A DNA stretch of 64,000 nucleotides from Streptomyces sp. TLI_146 (GCF_002846415.1 NZ_PJMX01000001.1:4898001-4962000), one strand, 5' to 3'. Positions 24,983-33,181 are shown, counted from the stretch's first letter. Numbers and translations are program-made. The notes: generated by a model not told the origin, from the sequence alone.

Positions 24983-25783
24983 ATGCCTCCCGCCAAGAAG
25001 CGCACGCGCAGCTACGACCCGGTCAAGACCCGCGCCGCCGTCCTCGCCCAGTTCGCGCACGTACGCGAAGCCGTGGCGCGGCTCGCGCCCGACGCGCTGG
25101 AGCGGCCGACCCGGCTGGCGGGCTGGACCGTGTACGACCTCGCCGCGCATCTGGCGCGGGCCGTAGACGTGGTCGCCCGGAACCTGGCCGAGCCGGCGCC
25201 CGCCCCCGGCCGCCCGGAAGTGACCCTGCCGGACTGGCCGTTCGCCACCGCCACCGCCACCGCCACCGCCACCGCCGCGGCCGCCCCGGACACCCGGCCC
25301 GACCTCGCCGCGCTCTACGCGGACGTGGCCGCCCGCACCGAGCGGCTGCTCCCGGACGCCGAGGACACCCGGCTCGTCAGGACCGTCCTCGGCACCATGA
25401 CCCTCGCCGACTACCTGGTCACGCGCACGGTCGAGCTCTGCGTCCACACCGACGACCTGAACGACGCCGTCCCCGGCCTGGACATCCCGTACGACCGCCA
25501 GGCGCTCGCCGCCTGCACCCGGCTGCTCGCCGACGCGCTCGCGGTGAAGGCGCCGGGCGGCTCGGTCGAGGTCCGGATCCCGCCGTACGCGGTGGTCCAG
25601 TGCGTCGAGGGCCCCAAGCACACCCGCGGCACGCCCCCGAACGTCGTGGAGACCGATCCGCTCACCTGGCTCCGGCTCGCCGCCGGGCGCCGGGCGTGGG
25701 CGGACGAGCGGGACGGGGGGCGGGTTTCGGCGAGCGGGGAGCGGGCGGACCTCTCCGCACTCCTGCCGGTGCTTTCCCGCTGA
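24983..25783 (+). CDS. Maleylpyruvate-isomerase-family, mycothiol-dependent-type enzyme
   Basis: A 266-residue protein of the DinB-like MDMPI superfamily, which in actinobacteria uses mycothiol as a cofactor. The N-terminal helix bundle has RLAGWTVYDLAAHLARAVDVVARN, a typical metal-His region, and VELCVHTDDLNDAV later supplies another His. The C-terminal part (SVEVRIPPYAVVQCVEGP ... WLRLAAGRRAW) resembles the SCP2-like tail of this family. The substrate is unknown. ATG 24983 has TACGCT 6 bases upstream (leaderless pattern). The frame extends further upstream but only into repeat DNA. A TA dipeptide run at about 88-97 comes from a microsatellite. Confidence 0.82.
   Translation: MPPAKKRTRSYDPVKTRAAVLAQFAHVREAVARLAPDALERPTRLAGWTVYDLAAHLARAVDVVARNLAEPAPAPGRPEVTLPDWPFATATATATATAAAAPDTRPDLAALYADVAARTERLLPDAEDTRLVRTVLGTMTLADYLVTRTVELCVHTDDLNDAVPGLDIPYDRQALAACTRLLADALAVKAPGGSVEVRIPPYAVVQCVEGPKHTRGTPPNVVETDPLTWLRLAAGRRAWADERDGGRVSASGERADLSALLPVLSR
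25244..25276 (+). repeat. Hexanucleotide microsatellite (GCCACC)x5
   Basis: Five exact GCCACC units followed by GCC lie in frame in the mycothiol-type enzyme gene and encode alternating Ala-Thr. A change in unit number keeps the frame and only alters a surface linker. Confidence 0.9.
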
Positions 25784-26076
25784 GAGAGCTCTCGGAGCCT
25801 GTCTTCGAACCCCTGCCGGCGCCCCGGCCGCCCGGCACGCACGCTCTCCGGAATGCGCCCGGCCGAGGTGGTCATATGGCTACGTCAAGTGACTTCCGGC
25901 CGGGTTCCCGGCGGGGCCCGCGCGACCTCCGTCACATTTCCCGGCCGGGCCCTTCCCCGGCCATTTCCCGCCCTGGCGGGAAAAGCCCTGCTCCACCCCG
26001 TCCGGCAGATGCCACAAACCGCCCACCACCCCCGCCTCGTCCGTATCCCCAATTCGGACCAGTGGTCGATCTCGCC
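25784..26076. promoter_or_regulatory. purF upstream region with a 20-bp palindrome
   Basis: No gene is seen in this gap. TTTCCCGCC (25964-25972) and GGCGGGAAA (25975-25983) are perfect 9-bp arms with a 2-base centre, about 107 bases before the purF start. A related ATTTCCCGGCCGG occurs at 25936. The dyad suits a dimeric regulator and purine control is a reasonable guess. Confidence 0.55.
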
Positions 26077-26082
26077 TACACT
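26077..26082 (+). promoter_or_regulatory. -10 box of a predicted leaderless purF transcript
   Basis: TACACT is followed by exactly 7 bases and then the GTG start of purF. No Shine-Dalgarno sequence lies between. TTCGGA 18 bases upstream is a possible -35. Confidence 0.6.
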
Positions 26083-26089
26083 CGGTGGC

Positions 26090-27616
26090 GTGCCACGTGG
26101 TGACGGTCGACTCAATCATGATCTGCTCCCCGGCGAGAAAGGCCCCCAGGACGCTTGCGGCGTCTTCGGCGTCTGGGCTCCGGGTGAAGAGGTCGCCAAG
26201 CTCACTTACTTCGGGCTTTACGCCCTCCAGCATCGGGGCCAGGAATCCGCGGGAATCGCGGTAAGCAACGGCTCCCAGATCCTCGTCTTCAAGGACATGG
26301 GGCTTGTCTCCCAGGTCTTCGACGAGACCTCTCTCGGTTCCCTCCAAGGTCATATCGCGGTCGGTCACGCCCGCTACTCGACCACGGGTGCCTCCGTGTG
26401 GGAGAACGCGCAGCCGACGTTCCGGGCGACCGCCCACGGCTCGATCGCGCTCGGCCACAACGGCAACCTGGTGAACACCGCGCAGCTCGCGGAGATGGTC
26501 GCCGAGCTGCCGAAGGAGAACGGTCGCGCGACCCAGGTCGCCGCCACCAACGACACCGACCTCGTCACCGCCCTGCTCGCGGGGCAGACCGACGACGACG
26601 GCAAGCCGCTCACCGTGGAGGAGGCGGCCGCCAAGGTCCTTCCCCAGGTGCAGGGCGCGTTCTCGCTGGTCTTCATGGACGAGCAGACGCTCTACTGCGC
26701 CCGTGACCCGCAGGGCATCCGCCCGCTGGTCATCGGCCGCCTGGAGCGCGGCTGGGTGGTCGCGTCCGAGACCGCCGCCCTCGACATCTGCGGCGCCAGC
26801 TTCGTCCGCGAGATCGAGCCGGGCGAGCTCGTCGCCATCGACGAGAACGGTCTGCGAACGTCGAGATTTGCGGAAGCGAAGCCCAAGGGCTGTGTCTTCG
26901 AGTACGTGTATCTCGCCCGCCCCGACACCGACATCGCCGGTCGCAACGTCTACCTCTCGCGCGTCGAGATGGGACGGAAACTCGCCAAGGAAGCGCCCGT
27001 CGAGGCCGACCTGGTGATAGCGACTCCGGAGTCCGGCACCCCCGCCGCCATCGGCTACGCGGAGGCCAGCGGCATTCCGTACGGCTCGGGCCTGGTCAAG
27101 AACGCCTACGTCGGCCGGACCTTCATCCAGCCGTCGCAGACCATCCGCCAGCTCGGCATCCGCCTGAAGCTGAACCCGCTGAAGGAAGTCATCCGGGGCA
27201 AGCGCCTGGTGGTCGTGGACGACTCGATCGTCCGCGGCAACACCCAGCGCGCGCTGGTGAAGATGCTCCGCGAGGCCGGGGCCGCCGAGGTCCACATCCG
27301 GATCTCGTCCCCGCCGGTCAAGTGGCCGTGCTTCTTCGGCATCGACTTCGCGACCCGCGCCGAGCTGATCGCCAACGGCATGACGATCGAGGAGATCGGC
27401 ACGTCGCTCGGCGCCGACTCGCTCTCGTACATCTCGACGGACGCGATGATCGAGTCGACCACCATCCCCAAGGACAACCTCTGCCGCGCCTGCTTCGACG
27501 GGGTCTACCCGATGGAGCTCCCGGACCCCGAGCTGCTCGGCAAGCAGCTTCTGGAGACCGAGCTCGCGGCCGGCCCCGCCGCCACGGCCGCGGCCGACGC
27601 GCTGCGCCGCCCGTAG
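26090..27616 (+). CDS. purF: Amidophosphoribosyltransferase
   Basis: First committed enzyme of purine synthesis; makes phosphoribosylamine from PRPP and glutamine. The 508-residue protein has a short propeptide and nucleophile C23 in QDACGVFGVW, exposed after N-terminal processing. The glutaminase domain shows LQHRGQESAGIAV and HNGNLVN, and the PRPP loop is VVVDDSIVRGNTQRALV. Cysteines in DICGASF, WPCFFGID and LCRACFDG match the [4Fe-4S] ligands of the B. subtilis type. GTG 26090 is chosen because of the -10 box 7 bases upstream; the longer frame is open but unlike the family. purM follows after 45 bases. Confidence 0.97.
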   Translation: MPRGDGRLNHDLLPGEKGPQDACGVFGVWAPGEEVAKLTYFGLYALQHRGQESAGIAVSNGSQILVFKDMGLVSQVFDETSLGSLQGHIAVGHARYSTTGASVWENAQPTFRATAHGSIALGHNGNLVNTAQLAEMVAELPKENGRATQVAATNDTDLVTALLAGQTDDDGKPLTVEEAAAKVLPQVQGAFSLVFMDEQTLYCARDPQGIRPLVIGRLERGWVVASETAALDICGASFVREIEPGELVAIDENGLRTSRFAEAKPKGCVFEYVYLARPDTDIAGRNVYLSRVEMGRKLAKEAPVEADLVIATPESGTPAAIGYAEASGIPYGSGLVKNAYVGRTFIQPSQTIRQLGIRLKLNPLKEVIRGKRLVVVDDSIVRGNTQRALVKMLREAGAAEVHIRISSPPVKWPCFFGIDFATRAELIANGMTIEEIGTSLGADSLSYISTDAMIESTTIPKDNLCRACFDGVYPMELPDPELLGKQLLETELAAGPAATAAADALRRP

Positions 27617-27661
27617 GCGCCCGCACGAACCCTGCAGTACGACACGAAAGTTCTCACTGTC

Positions 27662-28729
27662 ATGTCTGAGACCACTGGTGCCAGCTACGCAGCCGCGGGC
27701 GTCGACATCGAGGCGGGCGACCGCGCCGTCGAGCTGATGAAGGAGTGGGTGAAGAAGACCAAGCGCCCCGAGGTGCTGGGCGGCCTCGGCGGTTTCGCCG
27801 GTCTCTTCGACGCCTCCGCCCTCAAGCGCTACGAGCGCCCGCTGCTCGCCTCCGCGACCGACGGCGTCGGCACGAAGGTCGACCTCGCCCGCCGCCTCGG
27901 CGTGTACGACACGATCGGCCACGACCTCGTCGGCATGGTCGTCGACGACCTCGTGGTGTGCGGCGCCGAGCCGCTGTTCATGACCGACTACATCTGCGTC
28001 GGCAAGGTGCACCCCGAGCGGGTCGCCGCCATCGTGAAGGGCATCGCCGAGGGCTGTGTCCTCGCGGGCTGCGCCCTGGTCGGCGGCGAGACCGCCGAGC
28101 ACCCGGGCCTGCTCGGCCCGGACGACTTCGACGTGGCCGGCGCTGGCACGGGCGTGGTCGAGTACGACCGGCTGCTCGGCGCGGATCGCATCCGCACGGG
28201 TGATGTCGTCATCGCCATGGCGTCGTCCGGACTTCACTCGAACGGGTACTCACTCGTCCGGCACGTGCTCTTCGACCGGGCGAAGATGAAGCTGGAGCAG
28301 CAGGTCGAGGAGTTCGGGCGGACCCTGGGCGAGGAGCTCCTGGAGCCGACCAAGATCTACTCGCTGGACTGCCTGGCCCTGACCCGTACCACCGAGGTGC
28401 ACGGTTTCAGCCATGTCACCGGCGGCGGCCTCGCCAACAACCTGGCCCGGGTCATCCCGGACCACCTGCACGCCACGGTCGACCGCTCGACCTGGGCGCC
28501 GGGCGCGGTCTTCGACCTGGTGGGCACGGCCGGTCAGGTCGAGCGGCTGGAGCTGGAGAAGACGCTGAACATGGGCGTCGGCATGATCGCGATCGTCCCC
28601 GAGGGCTCGGTGGACGTGGCGCTGACGACGCTGGCGGACCGGGGCGTGGACGCCTGGGTCGCGGGCCGGATCACCGAGCGCGGCGACCGCGCGACCGGCG
28701 CCGAGCTCACGGGTGACTACGCGAAGTAG
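27662..28729 (+). CDS. purM: Phosphoribosylformylglycinamidine cyclo-ligase (AIR synthetase)
   Basis: A 355-residue enzyme that closes the imidazole ring of AIR with ATP. Motifs include SYAAAGVDIEAGDRAVELMK, LLASATDGVGTKVDLA, HDLVGMVVDDLVVCGAEPLFMTDYI, GGETAEHPGLL and SSGLHSNGYSLVR, all standard. It is 45 bases after purF and is very likely co-transcribed with it. A GC hairpin follows the stop. Confidence 0.97.
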   Translation: MSETTGASYAAAGVDIEAGDRAVELMKEWVKKTKRPEVLGGLGGFAGLFDASALKRYERPLLASATDGVGTKVDLARRLGVYDTIGHDLVGMVVDDLVVCGAEPLFMTDYICVGKVHPERVAAIVKGIAEGCVLAGCALVGGETAEHPGLLGPDDFDVAGAGTGVVEYDRLLGADRIRTGDVVIAMASSGLHSNGYSLVRHVLFDRAKMKLEQQVEEFGRTLGEELLEPTKIYSLDCLALTRTTEVHGFSHVTGGGLANNLARVIPDHLHATVDRSTWAPGAVFDLVGTAGQVERLELEKTLNMGVGMIAIVPEGSVDVALTTLADRGVDAWVAGRITERGDRATGAELTGDYAK

Positions 28730-28749
28730 GTCCCCGCGGACAGCACAGA

Positions 28750-28781
28750 ACCCGGTCCGAGGCTGAGGCCCCGGACCGGGT
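28750..28781 (+). terminator. Hairpin downstream of purM
   Basis: ACCCGGTCCG pairs with CGGACCGGGT around a 12-base loop, 20 bases after purM. There is no T-run. It may also serve the leftward DUF3073 gene. Confidence 0.65.
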
Positions 28782-28847
28782 CGGTGGTGCTGTGAGCAGC
28801 GGAAACGCTTGCTGCGATACCCGAAGGCTTATGAAGACGTGCGCGCG

Positions 28848-29111
28848 TCAAGCGCCGCGACGCTGCGCCGACGGACCGGACTCTTCGTCCTCGTCGTCGT
28901 CGCTGTTGTACAGCTCCGCATAGCGGGCGTACGGGTCGTCTTCCTCGTCGTCGTCCTCGAACGGCTCGCCATTCGGCGGCTGATTCGAGATCGGCTGCGA
29001 AGTCGATGCGCCCAGCTCGTTGGCCAGACGCGACAGGTCAGTCCCGCCGCTGCTGTACTTCAGCTGGCGGGCGACCTTGGTCTGCTTGGCCTTTGCCCGG
29101 CCGCGCCCCAT
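28848..29111 (-). CDS. DUF3073 family protein
   Basis: An 87-residue actinobacterial protein of unknown function. The N-terminus MGRGRAKAKQTKVARQLKY is basic and nearly invariant in the family. The C-terminal half is very acidic (DDDEEDDPY, DDDEDEESG), so the protein is strongly bipolar and probably disordered. It is convergent with purM. The 281-bp upstream gap to the dehydrogenase gene shows only a stem-loop at 29340. Confidence 0.9.
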   Translation of the reverse strand: MGRGRAKAKQTKVARQLKYSSGGTDLSRLANELGASTSQPISNQPPNGEPFEDDDEEDDPYARYAELYNSDDDEDEESGPSAQRRGA

Positions 29112-29339
29112 GGCTCGACCCCCTCGGTGACGGGGCTCAATGACCCCAGAGTCTTGACACGCGTTCATGAGTCGGAACGGGCTCTCCGTGGAGAGACCGT
29201 GTCCGTAGGGCTTCAACGGTACCTGCTTCCGCGGCCATACGGTACGCCGCCCGCATGACGTGCCACTTCGCAGAACCCGCAAGGAGCCCCTTCCTCGCTG
29301 GTCAACCGCGATTTTAACCTCTTCTTGGCGTCCGACCCG

Positions 29340-29371
29340 CCGACCGGCGTGAGTCTTCTCTCGCCGGTCGG
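29340..29371 (-). terminator. Stem-loop downstream of the amino-acid dehydrogenase gene
   Basis: CCGACCGGCG pairs with CGCCGGTCGG around a 12-base loop, 21 bases past the stop of the leftward gene. No U-run follows. Confidence 0.55.
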
Positions 29372-29392
29372 CGGATCGGCTGCCGCAGGCGG

Positions 29393-30496
29393 CTAGCGCC
29401 GGCGTGCCTCGGCCATGCGCTGCTCGGCGATCCGGTCGGCCGCGGCGGCCGGCGGAATACCGTCTTCCTTCGCACGTGCGAATATGGCCAGCGTGGTGTC
29501 GAAGATCTTCGCGGCCTTCGTCTTGCAGCGGTCGAAGTCGAAGCCGTGGAGCTCGTCGGCCACCTGGATCACGCCACCGGCGTTGACCACGTAGTCGGGC
29601 GCGTAGAGGATCGCGCGGTCCGCGAGGTCCTTCTCGACGCCCGGGTGCGCCAGCTGGTTGTTGGCCGCGCCGCACACGATCTTGGCGGTGAGCACCGGGA
29701 CGGTCTCGTCGTTCAGGGCGCCGCCGAGCGCGCAGGGGGCGTAGATGTCCAGGCCCTCCACACGGATCAGCGCGTCCGTGTCGGCGACCGCGGTGACGCT
29801 GCCCGGGTGCTTGTCGAGGATCCGGCGTACCGAGTCCTCGCGCACGTCGGTGATCACGACCTCGGCGCCGTCCGCCACCAGGTGCTCCACCAGGTAGTGG
29901 CCCACCTTGCCGACGCCCGCGACGCCGACCTTGCGGCCGCGCAGCGTCGGGTCGCCCCACAGGTGCTGGGCGCTGGCCCGCATGCCCTGGAAGACGCCGA
30001 AGGCGGTGAGCACGGAGGAGTCGCCCGCGCCGCCGTTCTCGGGGGAGCGGCCCGTGGTCCACCGGCACTCGCGCGCCACGACGTCCATGTCCGCCACATA
30101 GGTGCCGACGTCGCACGCCGTCACGTAACGGCCGCCGAGCGAGGCCACCATCCGCCCGTAGGCGAGCAGGAGTTCCTCGCTCTTGACCGTCTCCGGGTCA
30201 CCGATGATCACGGCCTTGCCGCCGCCGTGGTCGAGCCCGGCCATGGCGTTCTTGTACGACATGCCGCGGGAGAGGTTGAGCGCGTCGGCGACGGCCTCGG
30301 CCTCGCTCGCGTAGGGGTAGAAGCGCGTTCCGCCGAGGGCCGGGCCCAGGGCGGTGGAGTGGATGGCGATGACGGCTTTGAGGCCCGAGGCGCGGTCCTG
30401 GCACAGCACGACCTGTTCATGGCCGCCCTGGTCCGAACGGAACAGGGTGTGCAGAACGTCTGCTGAGCTGACAGCGTCGCCGGTCACATCGGTCAC
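29393..30496 (-). CDS. vdh: Branched-chain amino acid (valine-type) dehydrogenase
   Basis: An NAD-dependent Glu/Leu/Phe/Val dehydrogenase-family enzyme of 367 residues that deaminates branched-chain amino acids and feeds acyl-CoA precursors for polyketides. The catalytic Lys lies in MAGLDHGGGKAVI, the nucleotide site is GVAGVGKVGHYL, and LGPALGGTRFYPY and VVNAGGVIQV are typical. GTG 30496 is preferred over TTG 30511, as GGGAG lies 8 bases before it. A dyad CTACG-CGTC-CGTAG at 30599-30612 lies in the divergent upstream region. Valine rather than leucine preference is inferred from the genus. Confidence 0.93.
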   Translation of the reverse strand: MTDVTGDAVSSADVLHTLFRSDQGGHEQVVLCQDRASGLKAVIAIHSTALGPALGGTRFYPYASEAEAVADALNLSRGMSYKNAMAGLDHGGGKAVIIGDPETVKSEELLLAYGRMVASLGGRYVTACDVGTYVADMDVVARECRWTTGRSPENGGAGDSSVLTAFGVFQGMRASAQHLWGDPTLRGRKVGVAGVGKVGHYLVEHLVADGAEVVITDVREDSVRRILDKHPGSVTAVADTDALIRVEGLDIYAPCALGGALNDETVPVLTAKIVCGAANNQLAHPGVEKDLADRAILYAPDYVVNAGGVIQVADELHGFDFDRCKTKAAKIFDTTLAIFARAKEDGIPPAAAADRIAEQRMAEARRR

Positions 30497-30598
30497 GGTG
30501 GTGACTCCCAAGTACGAAGCGGCGTTTGACGGCCCGCTTGTGGGTGGGGCGGGCCGCGTCGCGGCCCGCCCGGGGCCGCGCTGGGAGCAGAGTAAGTC

Positions 30599-30612
30599 CT
30601 ACGCGTCCGTAG
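30599..30612. promoter_or_regulatory. Inverted repeat upstream of vdh
   Basis: CTACG-N4-CGTAG sits about 103 bases upstream of the vdh start and 60 bases before the divergent unknown gene. It resembles the TCTAC-N4-GTAGA dyad upstream of purS. Confidence 0.45.
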
Positions 30613-30672
30613 ATCAGGCGCAGTGCCCAGGATCACCCTCCGGGCCCGCGTGCGCGTGGGACGATTCGACGC

Positions 30673-31515
30673 ATGGCGGTGGTGTCCTCGGTGATCGTCC
30701 CGTACGCGTCCTATCTCCGGGTGTACGAGCCGCTGGCGGCCTTCCCCGAACCGGAGCGCGGCCATTGGGCCCGCTACGCGGAGCGCGGCCGCACCCCGGG
30801 TGCCCAGGACGAACTCCGGCGCGCGCTGGCCGATCTGGTGCCGACGCCGCCGGTCGCGGTGCCGGTCCACGAGAGCGCGGACGCGTTCGTGGCGCGGCTC
30901 GACGGGGTGGTGTGCGTCTGCCCGTGGCGGACCCGGCTGCGCGGCTGGCAGGCACTGGAGGAGCTGGCGGGCCAGTTCCCCGAGCCGGTCCTTGACGCGC
31001 TGCTGCCGCCGGTGGTGCGCCGGCAGGCCGCGGCGGACTACGAGCGGTGGCGGGAGCGGAACCCGGACGCCCGGCCGTGGATCCTGACGGCGGTCTGGCA
31101 CGTCCCTGTGACCTGGTTCACAGTCTTTTCGGACGAAGAACGGGAGTATGTCCGGGCGGAGGATGGCGCGGCACCCTTGTTGCGCTACCGCACCCCGATG
31201 GTCCAGGCCCGGCGCCGCCTCGCGCGGGCGCTGCGGACGCTGCGCGACCACATCGACGAGGGGCCCCTGACCGAGGGGCTGGTCGAGGTGGGGCGCTGGC
31301 TGGAGGAGTTCCATCCGCGCTCGCTGGTGGAGCTCGACTACGGGGGCCTGGTGCACGCGCTCTCGCAGGCGAGCCTGGAGGAGGACCGCTCGGCGGCCGA
31401 CGTCGCCGAGGGGATCGCCGCGCTGCGGGCCGGGGACGGCGCGGGGGCGGCCAGGGCGTACGAGCGCTTCACGGAGCGCTGGCGGGCCGTCAGGGAGCGC
31501 CGGCTCGCGAACTGA
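30673..31515 (+). CDS. Conserved hypothetical protein (280 aa)
   Basis: A soluble protein with no motif I recognise. It has good Streptomyces codon bias. The middle is rich in Trp (PWRTRLRGW, YERWRERNP, VWHVPVTWFTVFSDEE) and the C-terminal half is a set of Arg/Ala-rich amphipathic helices (RRRLARALRTLRDHI, RWLEEFHP). There is no signal peptide or membrane segment. It lies between vdh and bldC, a position that seems conserved in streptomycetes. No function is proposed. Confidence 0.85.
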   Translation: MAVVSSVIVPYASYLRVYEPLAAFPEPERGHWARYAERGRTPGAQDELRRALADLVPTPPVAVPVHESADAFVARLDGVVCVCPWRTRLRGWQALEELAGQFPEPVLDALLPPVVRRQAAADYERWRERNPDARPWILTAVWHVPVTWFTVFSDEEREYVRAEDGAAPLLRYRTPMVQARRRLARALRTLRDHIDEGPLTEGLVEVGRWLEEFHPRSLVELDYGGLVHALSQASLEEDRSAADVAEGIAALRAGDGAGAARAYERFTERWRAVRERRLAN

Positions 31516-32057
31516 GGGACCGTCGGACTGAGGGGGCGTCGGCGGGCGCCGCGCGCTGACTCGTTCGGGTGAGCCTCTTCGTACGGCTGAGTGACCTTTT
31601 CGGCCGTACGGTCGGGACGTAGGTCCTGATCCGGGCCTTTGCCCCAAGCGTGACGGACCGCACTTACTGGGCCCTTGCGTCGATCCCCCACCCTCGTGCC
31701 AAAATAGGACAAGGAGTCCGGGGAGGGCTCCTTCCGTCCAACTAAGGGCGGATTGCTTGGTATTGCCTGCTATGGGGGGTCTGATGACTCCTGATCGCTC
31801 TGTGACTGATCGTCACTGTGGCGTGACTGTCCGCTATGGCATGGTCCATCGGCTTCCGTCGCTGATGAACACCTGGGAGGGCAATTCCATCGGTTTGGCC
31901 GACGTGGCTGGACAGATGGTGTAGTTGTAGTGCCGAGGACAAGCCGTTCGTCCTATAACCGACTCGGCTCGCGTCCGCCATTTCGGGCAACGCGGGTCAA
32001 GGTGCAGAATTTAGAGGAAAGAACCGAGAAGGTTCGGTTCTCCCGAGGAGGCCGCTC
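31516..32057 (+). promoter_or_regulatory. bldC upstream region with leader hairpin
   Basis: This 542-bp gap is AT-richer than average and holds no convincing gene. It contains GTGAC-TGATC-GTCAC followed by GTGGCGTGACTG at about 31801-31828. Right before the bldC Shine-Dalgarno, GAACCGA (32021-32027) and TCGGTTC (32034-32040) form a 7-bp stem with a 6-base loop. The stem ends 17 bases before the start codon and could affect translation. Confidence 0.5.
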
Positions 32058-32264
32058 ATGACCGCTCGCACCCCTGATGCCGAGCCGCTGCTGACCCCGG
32101 CTGAGGTTGCCACGATGTTCCGCGTGGACCCGAAGACGGTCACCCGCTGGGCGAAGGCGGGCAAGCTCACGTCCATCCGCACGCTGGGTGGACACCGCCG
32201 GTACCGCGAAGCAGAGGTCCGTGCGCTGCTGGCGGGTATTCCGCAGCAGCGTAGCGAGGCCTGA
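32058..32264 (+). CDS. bldC: Developmental regulator BldC (AlpA/MerR-like helix-turn-helix)
   Basis: A 68-residue DNA-binding protein that delays the switch from vegetative growth to sporulation by binding DNA cooperatively as head-to-tail oligomers. The single winged helix-turn-helix reads LLTPAEVATMFRVDPKTVTRWAKAGKL, with wing residues TLGGHRRYREAEV. The sequence and length match Streptomyces BldC essentially throughout. The ATG has GAGGAGG 5-6 bases before it. A strong terminator lies about 100 bases downstream, so it is monocistronic. Confidence 0.97.
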   Translation: MTARTPDAEPLLTPAEVATMFRVDPKTVTRWAKAGKLTSIRTLGGHRRYREAEVRALLAGIPQQRSEA

Positions 32265-32364
32265 ACAACACCCCGATAACGGGCATTCCGGGGCCCCCAC
32301 CCCGGTCGCCCACCCCATAGCTCCACTGGCGCCAGGCCTGCCCCAACGGGCTCGTCGTCATCGG

Positions 32365-32402
32365 CCGCGCTGGACTCCGCCGGGTCCAGCGCGGTCTTTT
32401 TT
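32365..32402 (+). terminator. Intrinsic terminator after bldC
   Basis: CCGCGCTGGAC pairs with GTCCAGCGCGG around an 8-base loop and is followed by TCTTTTTT. The remaining gap to 32624 holds a perfect GTGCAATTGCAC palindrome (32476-32487) next to the AT-rich ATATTAAATT, and no gene. Confidence 0.9.
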
Positions 32403-32624
32403 ATGCCCCGATCCGGGGCGGTCCGGACCGTCTGGGGGTGCTTCGCGGAGTCTGCCGCGGAGGTCTGGAGGGGTGGTGCAATTGCACATATTAAATTGGG
32501 AGGTTGTAGGCGCGGCGTAAGTTCCCCTGTCCCCAAAACTTGTTCGGTGACTCCCGTCACACCGCCGGGACCGTCCTCTGATCAGAGCCTGCCACTGCCC
32601 GGGGCGCGGCCAACCCGCCATTGG

Positions 32625-32864
32625 TCACCGCTCGGCGGGACTTTCGTCCTCGGGGCGGGCCTCGGGTGCCGCGTCGGGGGGCACGGCCTCCGGCAGGGGC
32701 TCGGGGAGTGCGAGGAGCGCGTCCGGCTCGGAGGGGTCCATGGCGAGCCGCAGGAGGCGCGAACAGACGGGGCAGTGCCGGGTGACGTGCCGGTAGCCGC
32801 TGGCGGCCGACAGATGGGCGCGCAGCAGCGCCCGAGTCTCGTGCCTCACGGACGACGCCTTCAT
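32625..32864 (-). CDS. Small DUF6274-like protein
   Basis: A 79-residue protein. The N-terminal half (MKASSVRHETRALLRAHLSAASGYRHVTRHCPVCSRLLRLAM) contains HxxRHCPVC, a possible zinc-binding His/Cys cluster. The C-terminal half is acidic and Pro/Glu-rich. ATG 32864 has GGGAGGTG upstream. I recall a Streptomyces family of this kind with no known function, so the family name is tentative. Confidence 0.72.
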   Translation of the reverse strand: MKASSVRHETRALLRAHLSAASGYRHVTRHCPVCSRLLRLAMDPSEPDALLALPEPLPEAVPPDAAPEARPEDESPAER

Positions 32865-32944
32865 GCGCCACCTCCCGGGTGGGGCCCGCTGCCTCCTCCC
32901 TGGGTACCGGTGGCAGTTGACCTCGTCAAGACGGCCGGAAAAGC

Positions 32945-32982
32945 CAAGTGGGCCCCGATTCCGAAGAATCGGGGCCCACTTG
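32945..32982 (-). terminator. Perfect 17-bp hairpin between tRNA-Asp and the small gene
   Basis: CAAGTGGGCCCCGATTC pairs exactly with 32966-32982 around a CGAA loop. It lies next to the tRNA-Asp 3' fragment and matches the position of a tRNA terminator. Confidence 0.75.
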
Positions 32983-32984
32983 CT

Positions 32985-33006
32985 ACTGCGGTCCTGACGG
33001 GATTTG
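32985..33006 (-). repeat. Orphan 3' fragment of tRNA-Asp
   Basis: These 22 bases are identical to 33103-33124, which spans the acceptor 3' arm and the start of the T-arm of tRNA-Asp. The match stops inside the T-arm, so no tRNA can form. Each copy has a terminator-like hairpin on its left. Confidence 0.85.
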
Positions 33007-33066
33007 CTGTGTCTGTTTCGCGGCTCCGCCGCGGGGCGCGGCCTCGGGCGGCCCCGAACAGCACCA

Positions 33067-33095
33067 GAGCCCGCATCCGGGAAGGATGCGGGCTC
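33067..33095 (-). terminator. Hairpin downstream of tRNA-Asp copy 1
   Basis: GAGCCCGCATCC pairs with GGATGCGGGCTC around a 5-base loop, 12 bases past the 3' end of the leftward tRNA-Asp. Confidence 0.75.
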
Positions 33096-33106
33096 CGACT
33101 TCACTG

Positions 33107-33181
33107 CGGTCCTGACGGGATTTGAACCCGCGGCCTCCACCTTGACAGGGTGGCGAGCACTCCAAACTGCTCCACAGGACC
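33107..33181 (-). tRNA. tRNA-Asp (GTC), copy 1
   Basis: Acceptor GGTCCTG/CAGGACC, anticodon stem CCACC/GGTGG around CTGTCAA (anticodon GTC) and T-loop TTCAAAT. The discriminator is G and CCA is not encoded. It is identical to the copy at 39522-39596. Confidence 0.95.

Noticed and set aside
31742..31990. 82-codon minus-strand frame upstream of bldC
   Set aside because: Poor codon bias and no ribosome-binding site; it lies in the regulatory gap of bldC.
32985..33006. Second tRNA-Asp at the orphan fragment
   Set aside because: Only the acceptor 3' arm and part of the T-arm match; no cloverleaf can form.
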